In this document: in pieces, positions 45,695 through 55,051 of the stretch
Layout: each line of letters begins with the position of its first letter
Position numbering within the stretch: the stretch's first letter is position 1
Source of the DNA: Gordius sp. MW1
Taxonomy: Eukaryota > Nematomorpha > Gordioida > Gordea > Gordiidae
Reading direction: 5' to 3'
Length of the DNA stretch: 64,000 nt
NCBI GenBank assembly: GCA_964036665.1
Contig: OZ038532.1
Coordinates: forward strand, 6,882,001-6,946,000
Made by a program: the position numbers and the translations under genes
The notes under the pieces: model-generated
Seen by the model: the letters and a program-made list of their open reading frames with translations, nothing else
What the model was told of the DNA's origin: nothing
The model's database searches: none

Positions 45695-46590
45695 ATCATG
45701 AGCGGAGGAATACGCATCGACGTGACCGGTGCCCGATTAGATCACGTGCAAGAAGCCTTCATCCTAATTACGGTGCACGGAGTCAATTTGACGGCGCCGT
45801 GCGAGATCGTTTCCGCCGCCGCCATGACGTGCCCTTCCCCTCGCGTCTCTGGTTCGCCTGAACTGGCCACCCTTGGGGTGGGCGTTGCCCCCGAGGGGGT
45901 GGATAAGTCGACCCCGCCCGTCGTCGTAGCTCTCTCCTACGGTTTCGTCCTAGACGGGACTTTCTATCACGTGACTGCTCAGTCCCCTGACTCGGTTCCG
46001 CCCTCGTTTGTCCTGTATCCAGACCCCGTGGTGAAACCCTTCGCCCCGCCCGACCACGTGAAATATTATCGGGCCGGGGGGTCAGGCGATTACTTGAGCG
46101 TCGAAGTGGGCAACGCCTGTCCTGTTGTTGCGAGGCGATTTTGCCGTCACCGTCGGAGGCCTGCCCTGCGACGTTACTTCGGTGTCCGAACGCATCCTCA
46201 ATTGCGTTCCGCCAGCCGCAAAACACGTGCTTGCCGCCGCCTCTTCGGCGTCACGTGTCGGACGATCACGTGATCGAGTGGGCGTGGCCGAGGCGGTACC
46301 CTCCCCGGCCGATGGCGATCCCGCCCAATATTTGGTCAGGGTGTGGGTCGGCGATAACTTGATAACGGACGTGGGATATCTAAGGTACGGCGATATCAAC
46401 CCGGCCTCGGGGGTGTAGCCGGTCTAACAACGACGGGCATCGCCTCTATTACAGCCTCGGTTTTAGCCTTGCTCCTAGCCACTTTGGCCGTTTTCCTTTT
46501 TACCGCCGCAAATCAAACCAAAACTCCCGAGCCCTCAAAAATATGCAAGAACAAATGACGATTCTGGAATCTCAAGTGGCTCAAGAGAAC
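45695..46590 (+). pseudogene. Plexin fragment: IPT repeats, TM helix, juxtamembrane segment
   Basis: Frame 1 (45695-46115) encodes an IPT repeat beginning GGIRIDVTGARLD, with PCEIVSAAAMTCPSP, then SYGFVLDGTFYH and FVLYPDPVVKPFAPPDHVKY, the hallmark of plexin IPT3-IPT4. A second frame (46125-46417) gives FAVTVGGLPCDVTSVSERI and LNCVPPA. A third carries a hydrophobic helix (IASITASVLALLLATLAVFL). A fourth change gives RALKNMQEQMTILESQVAQE, the plexin juxtamembrane coiled coil. At least three frame changes break it. Plexins are semaphorin receptors; the cytoplasmic GAP is absent because the sequence jumps into retroelement DNA at 46588. G+C is high. The start at 45695 follows an acceptor-like cccttctctcag. 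It is either a captured fragment or a damaged part of a host plexin gene. Confidence 0.85.
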
Positions 46591-47161
46591 GGACTCCACC
46601 ACAGCATATTTCGTCCTACTAAAGGGAGGATCTAACTCACCCATAGTGGAAAGCATAATAGCCCACTTTATAGCCGCGTACGACGTCTCTCACCTGTTGA
46701 AGCTTCACTTCAAAATACAGTGGACGCCATCCGACTCCTACCCTGCGGACACCCCCTCAAGGGAATGCATACCACCAAACCAGTACTCAGTACCAGCACC
46801 AGTCAACAACGACGAGTTACTGGAAATGGGCCTGCTCAACCTCGAAAGTCCAGAAGACGAAATAGATCTCTCATTTTGGGAAAACGAAAATACGGGAGCG
46901 ATCGACACAACTGGGTAAAACGGAACACAAAACCCCAAGTCACGTGTTACGGACTATATAAACGTGAAACGCACCAGATCACTCATTCGCTCTTTTTCTC
47001 TCTGTTTACACGTTTACGCATTCTGCCCCAATTTTTATCATCGCTTAACTTCCCTAAAATTTTCGTTTTATACATGAAATATTTGTAGTTGTAGTAGTTT
47101 ATTAAAGGTAAATAAACGCCCCTGGTGAAACAATTGCGTAACCAGGGGATCTGGGAGAAGG
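46588..47161 (+). repeat. Direct repeat copy B (retroelement 3' end) after the plexin fragment
   Basis: 574 bp copy of 45102-45676 that starts abruptly within RNase H coding sequence, directly after the plexin codons. It has one fewer T in a T-run, a stop in place of a Tyr codon near 46916, and a few other substitutions. It is 5'-truncated but reaches the same 3' end. Confidence 0.9.
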
Positions 47162-47560
47162 TTTCCTGCTCCAATTCGAAAAAGTTTAATTTAAAATTTT
47201 TCAAACCTACATAGGTTATGGGAACGAGGACCACAATTTAATTAAATTAGGACTTTGATAAAAATTGCAACACCCCAAATATATTTCACGATTAGACTAT
47301 ATGGACCTACCAATTAATTACATAAATGCAAAACTTGACATGTTAGTTAGGTGGAACAGCACCTATATAATGATAGAATAGGCTATTTTAGTAAAGCAAG
47401 CATTGGATTTGGCCTTTAAATTTTTCTTGGGAGGAATTACTATTAACATTGAATGGGAACAAGTTCACAGGTTAAATTAATACTTTTTCTCTTTTACAGT
47501 GCAACTAATTTGTTATCCGGGGGCAAATCCCACAATGAACCTGGTATAACCGGTTTATTA
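47162..47560. other. Spacer, no gene seen
   Basis: AT-rich sequence between the retroelement copy and the repeat arrays. No gene or other end of the hAT remnant is visible. Confidence 0.4.
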
Positions 47561-49060
47561 TCAACCAGGCATAAAAGATCCTGCTGTCAAAATGGCCAAA
47601 CAGGGATTGGTGGCATTCTGATACACTTTGGCCAATGGTCATTTTTTTCATTGGTCAGTAGCCAGGACACGGTCAAAAAGGATATATATACATAAGAGAA
47701 AAAAAATTTCTATTTATACTTTGGCCAATGTTCATTTTTTTTATTGGTCAGCAGCCAGGACACGGTCAAAAAGGATATAAATACATAAGAGCCAAAAAAA
47801 AACGAAAAATTTTTTTGTCCAATGGTCATTTTTTTTTCATTGATCAGTAGCCAGGACACAGACAAAAAGTCATATTATCAATGGTATTAACAAGAACAAT
47901 TTATCTTAAAAAAAAAAATTTGCCCCTCCGGGATTCGAACCCACATTAGTAGAGGCATAAGCCTTTGTGGAAGGGGGGTGTGCACAGGGACCCATACTAG
48001 TAGAGGCATAGGCTCTTGTAGGGGGGGGCATAGGTAATTATCAATGTTAACCTAATATAGCAATTCAAAGAACGAAAAAAAATATTTCGATTTATACTTT
48101 GGCCAATGGTCATTTTTACATTGGTCAGTGGACACGGTCAAAAAGTCATATTATCAATGGTATTAACAAGAACAATATATTCATTTAAAAAAATAAAAAA
48201 CTTGCCCTCTCCGGGATTTGAACCCACATCGGCATAAGCCTTTGTGGGGGGGGGGGCACAGGGACCCATATCAGTAGAGGCATAGGCCCTTGTAAGGGGG
48301 GGCATAGGTAATTATCAATGTTAACCCAATATAGCAATTCAAAAAACGAGAAAAAAAATTTCGATTCACATTTTGGCTAATGGTCATTTTATTCATTGGT
48401 CAGTAGCCAACGGACGGCCAAAAAGTTATATTATCAATGGTATTATTACAAGAACAATATATTAATTTAATTTTAAAAAAAAATTTGCCCTATCGAACAA
48501 GCAAATAAGAATTTGCCCTCGCCGGGATTCGAACCCACATCAGTAGAGGCATAGGCCTTTGTAGGGGGGGGGGCACAGGGACCTAGATCAGTAAAGGAAT
48601 AGGCCCTTCTAGGGGAGGGCATAGGAGGGTAATTATCAATGTGAACCTAATATACCAATTCAAAAACGTTAATAAGATTTAGAATCATTTTGGCCAATGG
48701 TCATATTTTCATTGGTCATAGCCTGGACACGGTCAAAAAGTCATATTATCAATGGTATTAACAAGAACAATTTATAAATTTAATTAAAATAAAAATTTGC
48801 CCTCTACGGATATCGAACCAGCAATTAAGAATTTGCCCTCGCCGGGATTCGAACCCACATCAGTAGAGGCATAGGCTTTTGTAGGGGGGGGCACAGGGAC
48901 CCATATCAGTAGAGGCATAGGCCCTACTAGGGGAGGGCATAGGGTAATTATTAATGTGAACCTAATATACCAATTCAAAAATGAAAAAAAATTCGCCCTC
49001 TCCGGGTATCGAACCAGCAGTTAAGATACATGTTGGACGGACGGACAACAAAAAGCGAGC
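47560..49060 (-). repeat. Array of tRNA-like and palindromic repeat units, reverse orientation
   Basis: At least five units repeat in minus orientation: a palindromic ttggccaatggtcattttt..attggtcag block, ccaggacacggtcaaaaag, tcatattatcaatggtatta, and then one or two tRNA-like 3' halves with inverted B boxes (ccgggattcgaacccac, gtatcgaaccagca). The blocks are the same as at 29.6-30.7 kb. Spacing varies because T/A and G runs vary. Confidence 0.75.
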
Positions 49061-49465
49061 CCATAAATTGCATAGCAATTAAAAGTGTCCTCAACATTGC
49101 TATCGTGCAACCCACAATCAATGTATATTAATTTAAATTTATTTTTTAGTTACTTTTAGGATGAATATATCAACGGATGAAACAAAAAAGTATCAAAATA
49201 CTCGTAAAGGTGCTTAATTACAAAATATATGATTAATTTTTACATTTAATCTTAGACATGAGTTTGTTTCATCTATTTTTTTAATAAGCTTAATAGATAC
49301 TATACTTTTTTCGGTCTAATAAATAAATAAAATATTTTTCATTGAAGGTTTTAGGCTATTTTTAATTTAAACTTAAGCTTGGGTTGTTAAAAAATTATAA
49401 CATACAAACAGGTAGGGGACCAAAAAATCGAAGATGTTTTAAGTAATAAAAAATTGACTATGACA

Positions 49466-49618
49466 CATGGGCGTAGCCAGCATTGGGATTAGAGGGGGGT
49501 AATGATTTAGGGAGGGGAAAAATGTGAAATTCTAGCCATTATTTTAATAAATTTCAACAAATTTTTGGATTTAGAAGATAGCAGCCTCCCTGCCCCCCCC
49601 CCCTTGGCTACGCCCATG
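49466..49618. mobile_element. GTAGCC-type MITE, intact, with 8-bp duplication
   Basis: Ends CATGGGCGTAGCC and GGCTACGCCCATG are perfect 13-bp inverted repeats. The exact 8-mer ctatgaca flanks both sides (49458-49465, 49619-49626). 153 bp with a G-run after the left end and a C-run before the right end. The 8-bp duplication indicates hAT-type mobilisation. Confidence 0.93.
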
Positions 49619-50029
49619 CTATGACATAAGATCTCAAAACTCAATCTTCTGAGGTATGTAGCGTTTAAAATTTTTTTTTTCATTTACGAAATTTCATTAT
49701 TAATTGTTTTTTGTCACCACGGTGGGTAGTCCTTTCAACATTAGTATTTGTATTTACCCATTTCTGTATATATCAAACAATTTCATAGCGTGCTTTATTT
49801 TGATAAATCCACGTTCGCGAATCTTATACTCTTAATTTTCTTTTCTACATACCCGTAAATTGACTCACTGTACCATCTTAATCTTTTTAAAACAAGCTCT
49901 GTTTCAAGATGAATAACCTAGATTAATTAATTCATTCAATAACATCCCTAGCATTTTCATCTTAATCTACACTAAATATTGCTCTTCTTCAAAAGCCCAT
50001 GGTACAGTCCTCCGTAACTGTTACGCTTT

Positions 50030-51340
50030 ACTATTAATTGCTATGCAATTTATGGGCTCGTTTTTTGTTGTCCGTCCGTCCGTATCTATTTGCATTGGGT
50101 ATATTAGGTTATAGATTTTTTAAATTAATGCATGAGAAAGAGGTGCCCCACCCCTCATCTCTATCTCCCTCGCTGTGTTATTTTTTAAATTAATGCATAA
50201 GAGGTGCCCCACCCCTCATCTCTATCTCCCTCGCTTTCGGGCGGGGTCGGGTTTTAATTGCTACGTTAAATTAATGCATAAGTATATCTATTCGTTTTTG
50301 AATTGGGTAACATTGATATTAATTGCTATAATTACCCTATGCCCTCCACTACAAGGGCCTATGCCTCTACTGATATGGGTCCCTGTGCCCCTACAAATGC
50401 CTATGCCTCTATTAATGTGGGTTCGAACCCCGGCGAACGTTCTGAATTGCTGGTTCGATTCCCGGAGAGGGCAAAAAAAAATTTATTTTTTAAATTAAAT
50501 TAATATATTTTTCCTGTTACTACCATTGATAATATGACTTTTTGGCCGTCCGCTTGTTCTATTATTGTTTCATTTTATTATATAATAAACATAAATAAAA
50601 GTTGTTTACTTTCAATTGCTATGCAATTTAACTAGTTTTTGGGTTAGAATCCCGGAGTTTTTTTGACTCTTATGATTGTTCTTGTTACTATCATTGATAA
50701 TAAGACTTTTTGGCCGTCCGCTGGCTGCTGACCAATGAAAAAAATGACCATTGGCCAAAATGTGAATCCGAGTTTATTTTTTCGTTTTTTTTGACTATTA
50801 TGATTGTTCCTGTTACTACCATTGCTATTATGACTTTTTGGCCGTCCGCTGGCTCCTGACCGATGGAAAAAATGACCATTGCCAAAATGTGAATCGAAAT
50901 TATTTTTTTCGTTTTTTTTGAGTATTATGATTGTTCCTGTTCCTACCATTGCTATTATGACTTTTTGGCCGTCCGCTGGCTGCTGACCAATGGAATAAAA
51001 TGACCATTGGCCAAAATGTGATTCGAAAATTTTTTTTTCGTTTTTTTTGACTATTATGAATTTATATCCACTTTTACCGTGTCCTGGCTGCTGACCAATG
51101 GAAAAAAATGACCATTGGCCAAAAAAAAATTTTTCGTTTTTTTTACTCTTATGAATTTATATCCATTTTTACCGTGTGCTGGCTGCTGACCAATGGAAAA
51201 AAATGACCATTAGCCAAAGTGAGCATCAAATTTTTTTTTCCGTTTTTTTGGCTATCATTGACTTATAGAGTATCTGTTGGTACTGACCAATGGAGAAAAA
51301 ATGACCATTCGCCAAATTCTTGATTTTTTTAATTAAAAAT
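50030..51340 (+). repeat. Tandem array of the palindromic repeat unit
   Basis: After a region related to the inverse of 49030-49090 (attgctatgcaatttatgggctcg, then TTGTTGTCCGTCCG), a tRNA-like block (50330-50475) is followed by six or seven units of about 100-115 bp, each with tactaccattg, ctttttggccgtccgctggctgctgacc, aatggaaaaaatgaccattggcc and a T-rich tail (50680-51320). The unit core tgaccattggcc..ggccaatggtca is palindromic. Confidence 0.72.
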
Positions 51341-51539
51341 TGTTCAAATTCAACAAAAATTTCTCCCTACAATTCTGCAAATTCTTAACATTGTGATGTT
51401 TTATAATATAATCTTTGTTAGACCCATAATCACTAATGCCGTAAAAACTAATGTAATACGCAACTAGATGCAAACACTAAATCTAACCCTTGCCTATATT
51501 ACATTTTGCCTATAAATGGAAAATTTGTATAAATAATTA

Positions 51540-51830
51540 ATTAATCATTAGGCATTTAATACCCCCCTATAGACATTCTCGCCCCTTCCCACCCATAAAT
51601 TGCATAGCAAATATGATACATTTATACGAAGTATAGATGAGTCGTCCCCCCTTCCCTTCTCTCCCACGAGGGCCGAGTTTTAATTGCTATGCAATTTATG
51701 GGCTCGTTTTTGGTTGTCCGTCCACCAAGTTATTGGCCCCAGCTTTGTGACCTGGATATCCCGGGTTCAAGCCAGGGAGAGGACGGATTTTTTTTTAATT
51801 TTTTTAAATTAAATTCATATCTACCTATCA
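51540..51830 (+). repeat. tRNA-like repeat copy (tRNA-His-like) with flanks
   Basis: The stretch 51722-51786 contains the B-box-like GGGTTCAAGCC and agggagaggacgga and a CTTTGTGAC that resembles the GTG anticodon loop of 281-352. The flanking attgctatgcaatttatgggctcg and ttgtccgtcc blocks are the same as near 49.05 and 50.06 kb. Confidence 0.5.
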
Positions 51831-52099
51831 GTCTTATTGAACTCCATTGGTCAGCAGATCTCCTATTAATCTCTACATCTAAACCACCAAATATTCATTC
51901 TTGCTTGAATTACTTTATCTTGGATTTGATCTTAATATTTGAAAATTCATACATTTTTTATTTCCCCAGTCACCTAACATAGGATATAAACCTTTTTTTA
52001 ATATACTCTATTTTCTTTAAATTTACCCTGAGACCATTTTTTGGCATTTGCTTTACTTTTAATGATGATAGTTAACGCACATATTTATTTCGTATCATC

Positions 52100-52760
52100 A
52101 TTAGGTGTCTCGCTTCTCTTTCATTTCTTTGTGATATACACATCATAAATAATTGAGAAGGTACCAATGGCTAACCTTTGATAAACTCTAATGTTACTGA
52201 CAAACCCCGTTGTTATATCCTTCGTAGTTCTAGCAAATGTTCTATTCCCATGTACACAATCTAAGGCCCTCACATATAATTGTGGAATTTTGTTTAATCC
52301 TAGACATATCCATTTTAATTTCCTTTAAATTTTATCAAAAACCTTTTCTAGCTGAATAAAATCTCCATTCTTCTTACACTGTTCAAAACATCTGATGTTA
52401 ACCTCTTTGACATAAATGGTTGTCTGTGACCGACCTCCAATTTTCACCAAACTCCTTGGGCGATATTTATTCATTTTTTTACAAACATCAAATGTGTGAC
52501 CGAAAAGCTTTTCCTCAACAATAGTTGAGAACCTGGATAACTATTCATCTTAGATTATCGCTGTTCTTTTTGTGGCCTTCACAATCCGATATCCTCAAAA
52601 AAGTATCTTTCTTCAATTCCGCATAACTCATTACTTCTTCCCAAAATAGTTAATACCCATTAATCTCATCGGTTCTCTCGTAGCAGCTTGTACCTTCTCC
52701 CCTGTATAGCCTCTCATAATATAGTCCATGATTAAGAATCGAAGTTGAACTTTAAAATTT
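52100..52760 (-). pseudogene. RTE-type LINE reverse transcriptase remnant
   Basis: On the minus strand broken frames give MRGYTGEKVQAATREPMR, an FIQLEKVFDKI block (the motif A region, usually DLEKAFDRV), RALDCVHGNRTFAR and a VYQRLAIGTFSIIYDVYI block (the motif B region). The pattern is that of RTE-clade RTs, but it is badly decayed. Opposite orientation to the fragment at 53150-53720. Confidence 0.55.
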
Positions 52761-53149
52761 TGCCCGATATGGCCCGCAAATTTTTTGCGTTTTTAAAATA
52801 GGCCTTAACCGCACCCACATTTCTTGGTTACCCACGTATCTATTGAGTTTCACTTCATGCCATTGAGATACAACCCTTTTTTTAAACAAATCTTGGTGTA
52901 ATATCTGTATCCCCCCTTAACTTGCCATACATTCCAAGACGTTCCTGTCCTTAGATTACATTTTCTCCTATACTAAATAGCATACGATTATTTATAAAAA
53001 AATATATACGCTTTAGAATAACATTGATAATATGGAGAGATTTTAAAGCCTCCAGACTAATTCAGTATATAACTTTATGTTTTAAAGAATTTAGGCTTAA
53101 TTTCTTATGGTTTAAAGGTGATTGAAAAATGGTATACATGGAAATGAAT

Positions 53150-53720
53150 GTTACAGGCAACCCATCGCAGGGTCACATCGAAAGTACCGAAAAGTAGACG
53201 AATTTACATACCTCGGCTCGATGCTACATCAAGAGGAAGGTTGCGCATCAGAAGTCAATGACCCGATCCAAAAGGGTGAAGTATATCCGATGTAATAAGT
53301 GACGAGTAAATGCCAATATGGTTAAAAAGCAAAGCTTACAACTCCATCGTAAGACCGGTGTTACTCAGTGGAAGTGAAACATGGGCTTAAACACCACGAA
53401 AGAAAAGTTACAAGCCACAGAGATGAGAATGTTGCGGTCGAGCTTGGGGTATACTAAGCTCGACCACAGGACGAATGACTTTGTCATGACAAAAATGGGT
53501 AGTCAACCTATGGCGGACATTATTAACAAAAATCGGCTAAAGTAGGGCATCTACTAAGAAGAGAGACGAATGATGTAAATCGAATTAGACATGGAGGTAG
53601 CGGGGAAGAGAGGAAGAGAACAACCTCGTATCACGTAGAAAGGGCGAGTCGAGAAAGTTATGAAAACAAAAGAAATTAGTCAAGACATGGCACTTACCCG
53701 GGTAAGATAAGCTCATTAAA
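53150..53720 (+). pseudogene. RTE-type LINE, C-terminal RT remnant
   Basis: Encodes RKVDEFTYLGSMLHQEEGCA, then in shifting frames KEKLQATEMRMLR, a YTKLDHRTNDFV block and GREQPRIT. This order (VxxFxYLGS ... EMRMLR ... GRxRPR) is the C-terminal part of RTE and related LINE reverse transcriptases, after the catalytic core. Many stops. Confidence 0.75.
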
Positions 53721-53759
53721 ACATACCCCAAGGCTGTGGGATTAATACTATTCATTTAA

Positions 53760-54592
53760 AAGCATGTAAATTTTAGATTTAAACTATCTCATTTTAAAAT
53801 ATGCAGACTATTTCAAGTGGCTAAGTGGATTTCAATACAAAATTTAGGATTGTTACAGACATGTTGTATAAAAGGAGGTGTACAGAGGACGATGTATGTA
53901 GCACATATAAAAATGAGGAACATATTATATAACTTTTTTATAAATGTTTTTATTATTTTCATGTAAACATTTCTATATGGGTGTGTGTGTTATATTTGAA
54001 CTAGAATTTTGGTGGAATCGACTTGCAACGCTTTGTTGGTCCCTTTATGAGCACGGTTGTATATTTCGAAAAATGATTTACAAAGCATTTATCACATCAC
54101 CCATGATTTGTGTATAAATAAATAAGTGAACGAATTTGCTGGTGAGATTCACGATATGATATTATGACTCTGGAGTAGACCTTCACAAAAACGCTTTTCT
54201 CCCCTACGAGAGAAGCCAACGACTATTTGTCGTATATATGAAGTAAGTGTATGATGAGACCAAAGAGATGAGTAGTAGGAAGACATTTTGGAGTGTGGGA
54301 GGAAAAGCGGCTGCGGATTGTATGGAATTAGGTATTTTGTCTTTCTCTTCAAACGGACCTATGTTTGTATATAAAGAACGGGTAAAGTCTCATTCGCAGT
54401 AAATATCTCTTCCCAATGTATAATAACGTAAGAGCTTTCCATAAGATGTAAAACTTTAGCGAACTTAGTTATCATTATTAAGGCTAAAATATAAAAAAGG
54501 AGATTTACTCTATGTTAAATATTAATTCTATTTAAAACAAAATCCAAGAGGCGCAATTTAACTTTTAACCAGTCAAACATCAAGAAATATCC
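53760..54592. other. Region downstream of the glypican gene
   Basis: Contains the presumed glypican 3' untranslated region (minus strand, right part). The small frame at 54149-54352 is not recognisable. No other gene is seen. Confidence 0.4.
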
Positions 54593-55051
54593 TTAATAAG
54601 TCATAAATGAAACTGAGTAAATTAAAATGCGATATAAAATAAAAATACGTGGTTTATCCGGTGTGGCATGAGATTTAGGCTCTTGGTAATTTGACGAAGC
54701 ATCGCTCTTGATAGGCACTTTGGGACTTCTATAATTTAGTCCACTGCCTAACACTCCCTCTTGATCCTGGAGGGAAGAAGTGGATAGATGCCCGCTACCC
54801 CCAGCAAAAGATGATGGGGACATATCTTCATCATCCTCTAGGGATCCCACCCAATGACCGGAAGCAACTCCATCTTGTACTTCCGGTCCAATTGATCTCC
54901 TATTACTACTGCTACTCAGTGCGGCGCCATTGTTGAGAGAAAAATGGGAATCAGCGATTAAACGACCCATCTCATTAACAAGGCGATAAGCGATATCAGA
55001 TTGAGCAGAGGGTTTGGGCGTAGTTAATGCCTGTTGTTTCCCTTGATATTT
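54593..55051 (-). CDS. Glypican last exon (GAG attachment and GPI signal)
   Basis: 459 bp from the acceptor ccttctttag to the stop. Starts KYQGKQQAL and includes Ser-Gly pairs near acidic residues and a C-terminal hydrophobic segment. The frame continues upstream of the internal Met at 54970. Confidence 0.88.
   Translation of the reverse strand, partial: KYQGKQQALTTPKPSAQSDIAYRLVNEMGRLIADSHFSLNNGAALSSSSNRRSIGPEVQDGVASGHWVGSLEDDEDMSPSSFAGGSGHLSTSSLQDQEGVLGSGLNYRSPKVPIKSDASSNYQEPKSHATPDKPRIFILYRILIYSVSFMTY

Noticed and set aside
42959..46399. Several antisense frames of 60-170 codons on the minus strand
   Set aside because: They are antisense shadows of the gag/RT/RNase H element and of the G+C-rich plexin fragment.
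46116..46590. Reading the plexin frame changes as assembly errors in a working gene
   Set aside because: Some changes fall in or next to G-runs, so sequencing indels are possible, but at least three are needed and the gene is cut off by retroelement DNA. I keep it as a pseudogene and note the doubt.
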